A stretch of DNA of 55,588 nt from Brachionus koreanus. Taxonomy: Eukaryota; Rotifera; Eurotatoria; Ploima; Brachionidae. Within the stretch, counting starts at the first letter, position 1. The number at the start of each line of letters is the position of its first letter. Below, piece after piece: positions 1-12,007 of the stretch. Below the pieces are notes generated by a model. The model was not told the DNA's origin and searched no databases. It saw nothing but the letters and a program-made list of their open reading frames with translations. The position numbers were made by a program, and so were the translations under genes. The stretch spans positions 3,369-58,956 of the forward strand of contig PJRA01000506.1 of the NCBI GenBank assembly GCA_016987375.1. Reading direction: 5' to 3'.

Positions 1-1176
1 ATTCATTTAATTTAAACTAGTGCGATAAATAGATAACTAGATGATTAAGTTTTTTTTTTAAATTCTAGTAGAAAAGCCGCCTCAGTATGTCTGAAACCAA
101 TGCCAGTTCGATAAATTCAAACAGAGAAATCTTTTTATTTATTTAAATAACTTTATTTATTTTAGTAATATATCTTAGTAAGTCATAGATCAGTTGAATT
201 TTCATGATAGATTAGCGATTTATTCCAAGACTTGGAGTCTAGTTGATAAATATTATTGTTATACAGCCATGTCGATGATTTGTGATATTTTTAACTTCCA
301 AAATCAACAATGTCCCGAGAAGTCAGCTAGAATTATTTCTTTTTTTTAAACAAAAATATATCAACTCATTTGTAATATGAGATTTTTGGTATAAAATTGA
401 TAAACATGTCAAATTTTGTCTCAGTTTCTTTTCCATTACTAAAACAATAAATCACTCTATCAATTACTATTATTTATGAATTTTGATTAAAATTTTTAAT
501 CTAAGATCGAAAAAATTATTTTTTCTGATTTTTTTATCACTATTTAAGATACATTTAAGAGAAAGCTTGAAAAATGTAAAAAAAAAAGTGTGCTAGATGC
601 TAATTTTAATTATCCATGAAGAAGCAAAAAATTAAACGATTGAACATTTTGATTTAAATCTAAGAAAAAAAAATTTTTTTTAGATAAAGGTTAAACAAAT
701 TTAGAAAAAAAATGTTCTCCTACCAGTTAAGAACTCGATACGCTTTTACTATTAAAAGCGTGAAATAAATAAAGTAAAAGAAATCTGTGGAAAATCGATA
801 TCAAAAAGACTAATGCATTAAATCCGATCGATTTCAAGTTTATGAGGATAGATGGATTAAAAGGTTTATTTAAGAAATATTTTCTTATATAATCAGGATT
901 TGGTGACGCTTTTGTTTAAAATGAAATTATAAATGGCTTAAAAAATAAATAAATAAATAAAATTTTATCTTTTAGACTTCTAGACTCGATATTTACGATC
1001 GTCAATAGATTTTTATTAATTACTAAGAATTTAATTAAAAAAATAGACCTCATCTAAATTTTTTATGCAGCGTTTAAAGGAAATTTAATATTTTGATAAA
1101 AAATTAGTCAAGTTAATCCAGTTTAGTGGATGAGAACAAATCACGATTAATACGGGCACATGGTTTGTTTATCTAG
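1..1176. other. AT-rich non-coding sequence, probably intronic
   Basis: No ORF or exon could be supported here. The next exon (from 1177) starts in mid-codon after a good acceptor, so the stretch is probably intron of the LDLa receptor gene, with its 5' exons outside the window or too short to recognise. Short open stretches near 87-145 and 268-348 have no convincing splice signals or domain similarity. Confidence 0.5.
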
Positions 1177-4100
1177 CAAGGACGAGTTTCAGTGTAAATC
1201 GAACGAATGCATAAAATGGACGTATGTGTGTGACGGAATTCCACACTGTAGCAATAAAGCAGATGAGGATTGTGGTAAATATTTATTTTATATATATTTA
1301 CGATCGAAATTTAAGATCGTAGCTTGTGTTTATTATTAGGCCCTTTTGAATTGGCTTAATGTCAAAACTTAGGGCTATTCTAAATTTGAAACAGAAACGA
1401 AAACAACCGAGCATTTTCAAGCATCTAAATTTTAGCCGAGATTTTATCGACAATGAATTAAATACAGTTATTAATAAATACATATATTTTCTTTTCTTAT
1501 AAAAAAACCAAGTTAGCAACTTATTTATCATTTAATTTAAAGTTTATGTTCTGCCAATCATTTCAATATAAAATAATGAGATTCCTCTTGTAATTAAAAA
1601 ATATAAAATAAAAACCACTTTTTATTCCGATAGAATTTTGTTTCGTTATTTGTTTGCCATTTCCTTCTCTCAATGGTTTTTTTTAATCAAAATTTAGACT
1701 TCCTTACTAACTTCATTATTCCCAAAATTAAAATCAGAAAAAAAATCACTTCATCGTTTTTCTTAATTTCTGTTCGTATTTTGTTTTCATGCTTCACTTC
1801 AAGATATTTTATTTGGAAATGCGTTCTACTTAAACAAAAATCTAAGTTTAGATAGGCTTTAGATGAACAAAAATTTATTGAATATGACAAAAAATGCATA
1901 AGATAATTTAAAGACTAGGGGTTAAAATTGTACTTAATATTTTTTTGATACATGTTCAATATTCTTTAGAAAATGATAAATTAATCTGCCAAAATTTTAG
2001 TTGTATAAATAAAATCCTTTTTATTACTGATTAAACAAATAAAAAACAGATTTATAATAAGAAAGTCTACTATAGGTATCTAGTGCCTAAAGCTTTCCTA
2101 CTTTAAATTATCTATGCGAAGAGTAATTAGAAAAAGGTAGTTAATTTTAGCTCTAACTTTCATAAATTTTTACAGATATTGTTCTAGTTTTAGCTTAAAT
2201 GAATGATGAAAAAAAATTTTTTTTTAGATGAAATTACAGGTTTTTTAATTTTAAGTTTCAAATTTTATTTAAATTATACAAAAAAAAACTATTTATTAGA
2301 CACATATACAAATTATCCTCAAGGCTAATAATTAAAAAGTTGAATTTGTTTATTCAAATAATTAAAAACAGTCTAAAAATCATTAATTAAGACTTTATTA
2401 AAAGCATTTTCTAAGCTTAAATTTTATTGAATCAAAACTTTTTGTAATTGAAGAAGGTTTGGTCAAAGTCTTTTTCTTTGTTTTATTTTTTTGGTTGAAT
2501 TCGAGAAAAAAATATTTTGGTTCATTGAGAATTTTTGTAACTTGTTCAAATAAGGATTATCTAATTTTGATGGGAATGTGTTTTGAATTACTTAAATTAA
2601 TGGAACAATTCTCTTATCTGAAATGTTATAATCATAAAGTTTAGTAAATGCAAATTTTGTTTAACTCATAATTGTGTAATCAACTGCTAGTTTTTATTCC
2701 ATTATATTTATTTTTTTCGACTAGATCTTGAAAAATCAATATTTATGCCGTTTCTAATAAATTAATTTCTTCTGCAACTAGTATTTATAATTATTAACTT
2801 GATTAATGGCAAAAGCGATCGACTCGATTCATTGTGAAGATATTTGAACGAAAATAATACTACCAATTTTCCGTTTTATTCAAATTCAATCTATTAAGGC
2901 ATCTCACTCTCAGGGTCTCATTTTCATAAATTAGTTGTTCAATGCGTTTCTGTTTCCATTAATCGAAAACACGACTTAATCGTGCTTTAATTTGACAAGA
3001 TATGTGTACCAACGATTTATATATATGCAAAGATTCATCCAAGATAAATTGCACATTGGCCTGCTCAACACTGGGCTACATACCATGCAAAAACTATGCT
3101 GACCGAAAAATATGCTCTAGCTACGCAAAAAAAAGTAATTATTTAAAAATCAATTCAATTCTTAAACAGGTAGAAGAGAATAACAACTATGCTAATTTAA
3201 AAGAGTCATCTTCATTTTTTGGTAATTCCAGATTAAGTGGAAGTTTGCTCAAAGGCTTGCCATCGAGTGATAAAATTGTCTTTTCAGGTAAATGCTTTTT
3301 TTTTTACTTAGATTAAATTTTTTTGATCAATTTTTTATTGTCTAGCTTTAGGAGCAGTTGTTTTAGTGTTCTTAATTTTATGTTTGCTCTTATTCGGTGT
3401 AATGTACAAGCGGTTCAAGCAAAAAAAACGCACGTTCACCACTAGACTAGCCAGTTACAATCAAACAGCAAGCAGTGCAGGACAAAACGAGGCATACGTA
3501 AACACGAAAGCAAATCCATTGAGCAATTTAACAATAATTACTAATTCTCGTGATGGCTTAAGCAATCCGGAACATGCTTATATCACGGATTATAATAATT
3601 TAATAGAGGGAGGCACAAATTATAAAGCATTATCCAAGTCACAAAATAAATCCAAATTATCAGCAACTGACGTAAGCAATTTTTTATATTTATATTTAGC
3701 ATAATATGCCAAATAAAATAAGCTCTAATTTTTCATTTAAAACTACATTTTTAAGTAAACTACATTTATTTTAGTAATTGAAAATTTTATTTTAATATTA
3801 ATTGCCCTTGCAAAATTTTTCAGAGATTTTAGTTGATCTTAAAAGAATCTATAAATATGATAAATAAAGTTAAATTTTTTTTATTAAATTATGTACTTTT
3901 TGTATTCATTTTTTTTTATTTACAATGCGAAGAAATAATGACATTAATTATTAATTAGTCAAACAAGATCGCAGCAGAACACATATTTGTTTCAAAAGAA
4001 TAATTTTTTGCAATTTGATTTAAAATAATACTGAATATTTGCGGCCTTAAAGCAAAATTTTAGGCATTTATTAAATTTTTCTTAAAAAATGCTGAAAATT

Positions 4101-5710
4101 AAATTGAAAATTTTAAATAATTTTAAATTGAATTCTTTTAAAAATTGTTTTAATAAAATTTAAAACAAAAGAAAGAGATAACTAATTAGCAGTCTTAAGT
4201 GAACTTAAAAGATTGATTAACTATGGTAGTTGCTATTAATTTTTTAAATAATTATCAATAAACTTTTTTTAAACAAAGTCTAGTAAACATTTTCAACTTA
4301 ATTTGAAAAAATCTATTCTTTGGTATCAATTTGAAATAAATTGTTTCTCAAATCCAGAATTACAACTCCTATATAATGACTCTAATTAAATGACTTGACA
4401 ATTAATTAGTGCATAATGCCATACATCTGTGTCTAGATTTAATATTTGAAATTTATTAACTTTATCATCTCTTGATTTTTTCCTAGAATTGTAAGATCAA
4501 GTTTCAGCAAACGTTAAAAAGTTTTTTCTTTTTTCAAGTATGGACTCCAAACTTGTACAGCATACTTATCGACTATATATATTAGATAAATTATATTAAT
4601 GTTAATTTTTACAATATTTGATTTCATAGAAATATTCTGTTAAGAAAAATGTTGGCTGACTGGTGTCTTGATCATTGATCATGAGTTTAGAATAAATATA
4701 GCAAAATAAATAGATTACAGATTGAGATATTAGGATAGTATTTTTAAATTAACCTTCAAAAACAAGTCATTTAGTTAATATGACAAGTGGTTGACAAAAA
4801 AGAGTAGCCTCAAAACACTTATAAATTGATATATCAAAACGATTTAATATTTAAAAATATTGTAAAGAAAATTTTTTTTAACCAAAAAGCAAAATGGGAT
4901 ATAATACACCTATTGTTTTTTAAAGCTTTTTTTTAAACAGAAAATTTTTATAATTAAAAACCGTTTTAAATTGATACATTCAAGTTTTCGATAAATTCGA
5001 AAATTTTTACTAAAATAAATTTATTATTCTATTTAAAATATGTTTTTTTAATTAAAATTAATATTTCTGAATTATAATAATATTCTGTTTAGAAAGATTA
5101 AGGTTATAATTTGATTTTAAAATTTGAATATTTCTTAATATTTTTTCTTTAGAAAATCTGTCGTTCCAATACATTTGCTTCAATTGACAATTTGACTGAT
5201 GACATGAAAAATTACGAGCTAAGCGATTATCATTTATACGGAGAGCCTCCACCTTCATATAAACAATTTCAACTTTACCCTAAAGCAAATATTGATGATA
5301 ATAAAGAAAACTGTCAAGCAGAGTGTATGGGAGAACCTCTTTTGAAAATAAACGATAGCAATGATGATAGTCATTTGTATGAGAATATAGATGATGTAAA
5401 TGATACAAATGATGAGAAAGATTCAAAAAAAATTTCTAAATTAAATTCACTGAACATTAGTCGTAATACACCTGGAAATAAAAGAGCCAAATTTAAAACA
5501 CTGAAAAAAAACTCTCTAAATGATTCAATGAAACTAAAGAAATCAATTGAAAACAGTGAATCAAATCATCATTCTGATTTTAATAACAGTTTAGATTTCT
5601 CGATATCACCATCAACGGCCTCTACCTCTTCAAGTTCTACTTTGAATAAAAACAGCCAAAAATTAAGAAAAAAAGAATTGAAAAATGATGACGATGAAAT
5701 TTTTCTATAA
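1177..5710 (+). CDS. LDL-receptor class A single-pass membrane protein with PPxY tail (3' part of gene)
   Basis: Exons read as 1177-1274, 3000-3287, 3346-3671 and 5153-5710 (stop TAA), with phases 1, 1 and 0 matching across the introns. The first exon encodes most of an LDLa repeat: DEFQCKSNECI, then a VCDGIPHC calcium-site segment and the closing DEDC. The second encodes a Cys-rich stretch of about 40 residues and a polar stalk. The third opens with a hydrophobic helix (LGAVVLVFLILCLLLFGV) followed by a basic stop-transfer KRFKQKKR, so the protein is type I. The last exon is a polar, Asn/Ser-rich cytoplasmic tail carrying GEPPPSYKQ, a PPxY motif of the kind bound by WW domains of NEDD4-class ligases. 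One LDLa, one TM and PPxY recall the LDLRAD3/LDLRAD4 layout, but orthology is not shown. The first LDLa Cys and the signal peptide lie in unseen 5' exons. AATAAA signals follow the stop. Confidence 0.75.
1275..2999 (+). other. Long intron of the LDLa receptor gene
   Basis: Donor GTAAAT at 1275 and acceptor TTGACAAG ending at 2999 join codon GAT with matching phase. The intron is 1.7 kb of AT-rich sequence. Short ORFs inside it on both strands are low-complexity Phe/Lys/Ile strings with no supportable coding content. Confidence 0.6.
3672..5152 (+). other. Long intron of the LDLa receptor gene
   Basis: Donor GTAAGC at 3672 and acceptor TTTTTTCTTTAG at 5152 keep phase 0. Nothing else was recognised within it. 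Confidence 0.6.
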
Positions 5711-5989
5711 TTTTTAAATTTTTGTTACCAAATTGTTTTATTAATTTCCTTAATAAAAATGTATATAATTTGAATAAAAATAATCAAACTCAAGTATCTA
5801 TTACAAAACTCAAACAATTATTATACATTTTTCTAAGTGAATATGAAAAAAATCTAATTTTAAAAATTATATTGATTTTAAAAAATAAGCTTATTATAAT
5901 CTTATAATATATTAATTTTATTTTTAAATTTTAGCAAAATTTAAAATCATTTTCCTCAAGCGAATTAGTAGTAGTAGAAGTAGTTATTT
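5711..5989. other. 3' flank of LDLa gene
   Basis: AT-rich sequence with AATAAA-type signals (for example near 5752 and 5775) suited to 3' end formation of the receptor gene. No coding content is supported. Confidence 0.4.
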
Positions 5990-6845
5990 TTGCAGTTTTG
6001 AGCTAGTCTAAAGAGCTAAACCACTCGATTCATTGTACTTCGCCATCCAAAAATCAATCTTCGCTTTAAAGCTGTTTAGACATATTGAACTCACAACCAT
6101 TAAAATAATAAAATCGTGGAATACAATTCCTTATTCTTTCTCGTACCAAGTTCTTGGAATTTCTTCTAAGATTATACTTTTTGCTGTCGAGCTTGGTGCT
6201 TAAAATATGTAGTTAAAACCTTTCATGAAATTCACCATCTCTATATTGTTGTATGTCGCTCTATGTCGCCCTACGATGTATTTTTTCGATCACGTTTATA
6301 TCTTTTTCTAAATAAAGACACCAAGATAATCTCCAATATATGATTGTTCTTGCGGTCACATTTTGATTTGTGAATCCCATTTCAAGTAGCTTTGAATATA
6401 AATACCTAATTTTCCTTCGCACTTGTTAAGCACTTTTGAATCGATTGTTTAATAATATTTTCTTCATTTTACCAAAATATAAAAGCAAACACACAATCAT
6501 AAACAGCTTCTCGATAACAAAAAGCAATGGACCAAGTGAACTAAAACCCACTCCACTTATTACATCTATCCAATTTGAATATGTTTCACCAAGTACCACT
6601 TTCTGAATTCTACCTTTCAAAAATGATTTAAATTCATCTTATAAGACATTCACCATAGCCATAAAGCCAAAGCTTATAAAAAGGCTTATCATGAAAAACT
6701 CTATCGAATGCTTTCGCAAAATCTGTATTGTCCAGATTCACCAAAAAACCTTGTGATAGAGCTCCAATAATTGAGTCAATTGTTTCTAGCAGATTTGTCA
6801 AGCACGATTTACCAGACAAAAAACCATGCTGTCCAACAACAACAT
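5990..6845 (-). mobile_element. Decayed non-LTR retrotransposon (LINE) reverse-transcriptase fragment
   Basis: Read on the minus strand, translation gives consecutive pieces of a Jockey/CR1-like RT. First comes QHGFLSGKSCLTNLLETID, then the motif A region DFAKAFDRVFHDK, then after a frameshift near 6620 RIQKVVLGETYSNWIDVISG and LGPLLFVI. Finally, near 6270-6290, IEKIHRRAT corresponds to the usual IEKVQRRAT box, followed by RERIRN and a remnant of the C-terminus. Several stops, at least one frameshift and deletions (the QGSV and YADD boxes are damaged) make it non-functional. The 5' end is truncated at about 6845, typical of LINE insertions. Confidence 0.85.
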
Positions 6846-6892
6846 GTCTAACTAAGAAGAAGCTTCATTAGACCTAGCACTTGAAAGCCCAG

Positions 6893-7155
6893 ATTTTGTG
6901 AAATTTGGTACAAAAATAAAAAGCTTATAGCTATTTTCTGAAGGCTTTTAATTAGTTCTGTAAGTAAAACAAACTGCAACAACTTATTCTCATCTAAAGC
7001 CAAATTTGTCTAAATTTAAAATGCTAAATTTGCAGAGTTTTACCAGTTTGTTGGTAATGATGCAGCTTTGAATATTAATCCATCATGCATTTACAGAAAT
7101 TGCTTTTGACTTTTAAAAGAAAAATTAAAAGAATTTTTAACATTTTGCTCTTTTC
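6893..7155 (+). repeat. Dispersed non-coding repeat, copy 1
   Basis: About 260 bp clearly related to 34495-34805. Both copies begin TTTGTGAAATTTGGTACAAA, share GAAGGCTTTTAATTA and TTCTGTAAG followed by AACAAACTG, and end with a TTTACAGAA-TTGCTTTT block and an AGAATTTTT-A run. Small indels separate the copies. It lies directly next to the 5'-truncated LINE fragment, so the insertions may be nested. No coding capacity, tRNA-like head or terminal repeats were seen, so the class is unknown. Confidence 0.75.
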
Positions 7156-8936
7156 TATTATATTAAATTTGACAAAACCAAAGTCCAGAAACTTAATTAA
7201 ATTAAGCATGCTGTTTTCAAAAAAATTGATTTTTAAAAGAAAAAATTATTCTAAAAATTAATTTGAATGCTTTAGAAATTTTAAATTTTAAATAAAAATT
7301 AAAATATTTTCGTTATATTGAAAGCAAACTTTTTAGGATCAATTAATTTAAATTTTTTGTTTATTTTTTTTAGAAAAAACAGGATAAAAAATTTGATTAA
7401 ATTTTAATTTAAGTATTAATTCCTGAAAACGGCATTTACTGATAAAATTTTACATCAATTATACAATGATATTTAACAATTAAACTATCATTTTAATTTT
7501 TCTACTTAGAGGCAATTTTTTTTATTTGACACTTTTTAATAGTTTTTGAAATTAAAATATTCTCGAATAGTTAAAAAAAAAAGGAGAGAAAGGATTAATA
7601 CTTTTTTGTGTTCTCATTATCTATATCTCAGATTTAAAATAAAATCGATAAAAAAATAGAGTTATATCCGCATAGTTTACTGTCCACAAACAAGTTTAAA
7701 AATTTCAGAATTCTTTCATGGTACATATATCGATTGTTTATAATGTTAATTTAATGAACCAAATGAATTCAAAAAAGAATTGAATAGTTTGTGGACGAAT
7801 AAGAGAACATGCTTTAAAGCTTAAATTCGATTTTTATATAAACTGGGGGAAAATTTTCATTATCGAGCCATAACTGCTATAGCTTTCAAAAAAAAATCTA
7901 TAATGAATCATCATTATTGTAAAAAAAAACTTATTGTGAATAAATGGAATTCGTGTATAATGGAATTAACATTTAAATAAATCCAATTTCCAATACTCAA
8001 TTAGATTTCAATCAAATCTAAAATTTTTTAAATTCATTTTTTTATTTGTTTTTAGCTAATCAAAATATTTTATTGAAGCATATATTTTAGTAAAGACATA
8101 ATTTCAAAAATTTTTTTTCCTCGTTTAAAAGCTTTCTAAAATTTGAGAAAATCTGAAGTTTTCTAAAAATGTGGTAATATTTTATTTGTTTAAAATTAAT
8201 TGCAGCTTTTGTTGAATTTAGATGAAAACTTGATAAAAATCTTCTTTCGATATCTGAAAAAAATTTGATTGAATTTTTGCATTTATAAACAAAACATGAA
8301 AACTAAGTTTGATCTTAAAATTAATAATTTATTGAAAGAAATTTGGCAATGGTCTGTTGACTTAAAATGAAACCGATTCAAATATCTTGTTTGAAATTTT
8401 TTTCTTAATTGTTCTTGATTTATTTTCATAGCTTTTAGTTTTAAAAACAAAAGAAATTCATAATTTGACTATCATCTATCATAATTTACTGAGCAAAGAA
8501 AACATTTCGAAATATTAAGTGAAGCATGAAAATAGAAGGTATATTATTGTAATGAAGAAACAGTTTTGAACTGCTAGACTCTTTAGAGAAAGTTGCGTGA
8601 AGAATTTTTCAATAAGCCATTACGCAAATTATGCATTGCATCGAATTAGCTGAGTTATTGGATGGTAAGTTTTAAAAAATTGCTTTTATAAATAAGAACA
8701 TAGATTTAAAAAAAAAATAATTTCAAGAAAAAAAACCCAGAGAATATTATTCACCCAAAAATCCAGATAGCCGGTACTACAGTGTACCAAGCAATGTAAT
8801 GATTCGGCAAATAATTACAGAATAGAATGGTTCTACAATTAAATTTACTCTTCTTTAGAGGATATTATTTAATTTAAACCTTTAAGTTCGTAATAAAGAA
8901 TTTGTCTTGATTATTGTAAATTTATTATTCAAAATT
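7156..8936. other. Intergenic, AT-rich
   Basis: Homopolymer-rich AT sequence with no supportable gene or RNA. A slightly less AT-rich patch around 8620-8830 has no open frame of note. Confidence 0.5.
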
Positions 8937-9440
8937 CTACACTATAATGTGAGAATTTAGTTTTAAAAATAATTTTTCATATTCTTTTTTGATCTCTTCA
9001 ACTTGCTTGTCAAAATCTTCTTTATTGAAAGTAATATCTTCCGCGCAATTGGTATTAAACGAAAATTTAACTTTATCATCTTTAGTTTTTTTTTCTTCTT
9101 TTTCTTCATCACTTATTTCTTTGATCTCTGTTATTTTAACACAAGAGGCTGATTCATCTTGATTTGGAAAGCCTAAAAAATTTTTAAATTTATTTTAAAA
9201 AATTTTAGACATAAAATTACCACAAGAATATAAATCAAATGAATTTAAAAAAGGTGATGTAAAAGAGCCATAATATGGGCAAAAATAGCTGTAGTAATCT
9301 AATCCTAAACCAAATGATGGGGAGAATGGATAACTAAATGATGCATAAAAACTTGCAAAATTTGGATCAAAGGTATATGGCAACAAAGATAATTCAGAAT
9401 TATTTTTTTTCTTGTTGTCAGACTTTTCAAATTTGGACAT
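8937..9440 (-). CDS. Small Phe/Tyr/Ser-rich low-complexity protein (151 aa), function unknown
   Basis: Two exons on the minus strand, 9440-9221 and 9172-8937, joined in phase 1 by a 48-bp intron (GTAATT...TTTTTTAG). The product starts MSKFEKSDNKKKN. It continues as aromatic and small residues with almost no charge (repeated F-A-S-F, Y-S-Y, P-F spacing) to about residue 73. It ends as an acidic-lysine coiled region (ISDEEKEEKKTKDD, then a predicted short helix with QVEEIKKEYEKL). There is no signal peptide and no known domain. Upstream lie a TATTTAAATA box (9481-9490) and a CTTGATCTTTT motif (9454-9464, plus-strand notation) also present before the 14.4-kb gene. It resembles the 14.0- and 15.4-kb proteins in Phe-spaced composition. 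Confidence 0.7.
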
Positions 9441-10554
9441 TTTATTTTTTCAACTTGATCTTTTGAAAAATTCGCTTTCATATTTAAATACATTTTTTTA
9501 ATGCTTGAAATACAAAATTAAATAATTAATTTTGGCATAAAAGCTCAATATTGTCATGATTAATTTTTTTGTTAAAAAGAATAATCAAATTAAATTTAAT
9601 TTTAATCTAAGAAAATCTAGATTCTTAATTTAAATTTCTCTAAAAGATTCTTTTTCTAATTTTTTCTAAGAATTACTTAATCTTTCATGAATATTCTAAA
9701 ATTCTAATTTAAATTATAGCTCAAGCAGTCATCATGTGTTCTTTCAATAAGAAATAAGAAATTAAAGAATTCAAGATTGATTTTTAATTTTCGATTTATA
9801 CTGCTTGTTTTTTAGAGTTCAATCTTTTTTCAAATAATATCTTAAGGTTTTTTTTTTATTTATGTGATCATTTTCTTGTTCAGATTTGCTAATAAAATTC
9901 ATAGTTTTTGTGCCCAATATTTGAGAGATCAAAATTGTTAACCGAATGATTCGATGACATCATGTAATTTAAAATTTTATCAAGAACATTTTAAATTAAT
10001 ATCTAAATGATCAACTCGAGAATTATAATGGTCAAATAAAAAATATTCATCAATAAAATTAAAAAACTTAATAAAAAATTAAATAAAGATTCATGTAAAT
10101 AAAATTCTAAAAATTATTTTATAATTATTAAAACTTGCGGTCGCTTTTTTTGTTAAATAATTTTTGCATGCTAAAATCGAAATCTTTTAAGGTGGCCGAT
10201 TTAACATGGAAAGCATGGTCGATTATGCGTGCACTAAAACCCTAAGAATCAAAAGTTATCTAATGCAAAATATTACAAGGGTTTACGGTATATATCATTA
10301 TTAAAATAGTTTTTTTCTAAAAAAAAAATTATAAAATGAAGATTTTCTTTTAAATCTTTATCCAAAACAATAAATGAACTAAAAATTAAAATATATAGAT
10401 AGAGACATCTAAAGAAAAATAAATTGTTTCTTATTTTGGAAATAAGTCACACTTTTACTATAATTATTATAAAACAGGACTCATAGACTCAGGTGTATCT
10501 TTAAACCATATATTTTTCTGTTTAACAAATAAAAAATGTAATAATAATAAAATT
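9441..10554. other. Intergenic, with small ORF at 10206-10304
   Basis: Mostly featureless AT-rich DNA. Around 10180-10270 the base composition is visibly less AT-rich. An ATG at 10206 opens a 32-codon frame (MESMVDYACTKTLRIKSYL...) ending in TAA. There is no second exon and no resemblance to a known family, so it is noted but not called a gene. Confidence 0.4.
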
Positions 10555-10705
10555 CGAAATACTGGTATATTGAGTACCGAAATAATTTTTATCAAATGAA
10601 AATTGGAACAAATTTGACAAAAGAAGCATTAAAAAGAATCTTGTTGGTAAAGAGAAATTTGACAAGATTAGCAGATGAAGCCTAGGCTAATGGAACTACT
10701 GACAT
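10555..10705 (-). pseudogene. Decayed copy of the Ala-Pro-repeat/Phe-rich protein gene at 14.0-14.5 kb
   Basis: The plus-strand text GAGTACCGAAATAATT...TATCAAATGA, then GTAAAGAGAAATTTGACAAG and the terminal GACATTTTTTT, matches 14159-14471 in the same order. Minus-strand translation starts MSVVPLA, hits a TAG, then continues ASSANLVKFLF and ASFVKFV, mirroring LTLSNFSF and ASFANFA of the intact gene. The 18-bp repeat block is almost absent (about two units against eleven), and the 3' half of the gene is missing. Confidence 0.75.
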
Positions 10706-12007
10706 TTTTTTAAAAATTTGTTTTGATATTTTATTTGTTTATAATCAAAGGTTTTAAAATCAATTATTAAAATATTCGTACATAAAAATATAAGGTTTCG
10801 ATCCTTTTTACATTAAATTATGCACAATACTTGGGTATGGTTTGCTACACATGAAAATATGTCTATGAGTTTAATTATTCGATTTAAAAAAATAGATTTT
10901 CAAAATATTATCATTCAGTTTTGTTTGTAACTTTAATTTGCCAATTTTTTTGTTTCTTAACGAATTAACACTCAACTTTCTTTTTTAAAATTATTTAAGT
11001 AATTGGATGCAGTGGAAGCTCAATCTAGTGATATTTTTAGAGCAAAAATAGACAAAAACTTTCATTATATCATTATATCTTCATTATATTCTTTCTTTCA
11101 TTTTGCACATAATCTGTTGTCGGATTTACGCATTTATGCGTTGCAATAAACCACTATAGTATACTATACTATACTAATTTTTGATTTTTAATATTTTCCA
11201 AGAACATGAACCATCCCAAAATAGATTTTTTTAAGGAATTAATATCATAGAATTTAAAATGACTTTAAAATACACCAAGTTTTATTATTTTTGAAAAATC
11301 CGTTCCTTAAGAAAATAATAGGCAAAGTTAGAAATTTTTCAAAAATGTGTTGTACTTGAAGTCTAATATCTCAGGATCAGAATAACTTTATGGTGTCGCA
11401 GACAGCTCGATATTTATCTAATGAGTTAAGGAATATAACTAAATAGTTCATATGACTTGGTTATAAATTTGAAAACTCTTACAAATGAAAGAGCTAAAAT
11501 ACCCTATTTTAACACTTCGAGGTTCGGTTTGATTTTGCTTCCACCATACTTCAAACCATACAACTGTATATGATAAAAAAAATTCTGAAAGCTCGTAAAA
11601 ATGGATATAATCCCAAAATTTCAGCGTTTTCACTTAAGAACTGCAAAATTAATTCATTGAATTTTTAAAAAATTATCACTATTTGGTAGTTCAATTTGAT
11701 TTTTTTCTATTCTAACATTCATTGACCTCATACAGTAATTGGTTTACATTTTTCATTTTGTAACTTTATTTATAATAAATGATCATTCTAATCATTTAGC
11801 TTTTAAATTAATTATTATTTTAGTTAAATTTATAAAAATCTTTATATTAAGGAATCTAATATTGTGTAAAAAGTTAAGTTAGATTACTTTCGGAGCCTAC
11901 TTTTGGATTATTTTCATACAACAAACCAAAAGAGCTATGAGACATAAATACCAAAACTTTAATTATATGCTCAAATATTTTTCAAAATAAACTCAAATAA
12001 GTTAGCA
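10706..12007. other. Intergenic, with short TATAC-type microsatellite
   Basis: AT-rich. At 11152-11176 a pentanucleotide run (CTATAGTATACTATACTATACTAA) follows a stretch ending GTTGCAATAAACC. Such a tail can mark the 3' end of a retroelement, but no coding remnant is readable upstream. An open stretch at 11448-11633 (-) has no family resemblance and no splice context. No gene is called. Confidence 0.4.

Noticed and set aside
268..348. Short frame with one Cys as a candidate 5' exon of the LDLa receptor
   Set aside because: No acceptable splice sites, and the phase needed to join exon 1177-1274 is not met.
2459..2644. Plus-strand 61-codon ORF inside the LDLa gene intron
   Set aside because: Phe/Leu/Lys string with intron-like composition and no splice signals.
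9305..9493. Second minus-strand frame overlapping the 9.4-kb gene
   Set aside because: It overlaps the better-supported frame, runs through the 5' leader, lacks splice continuity and has no family resemblance.
11448..11633. Minus-strand ORF MKTLKFWDYIHFYEL...
   Set aside because: No domain, no splice context. It may be part of an unidentified repeat, but nothing supports a gene.
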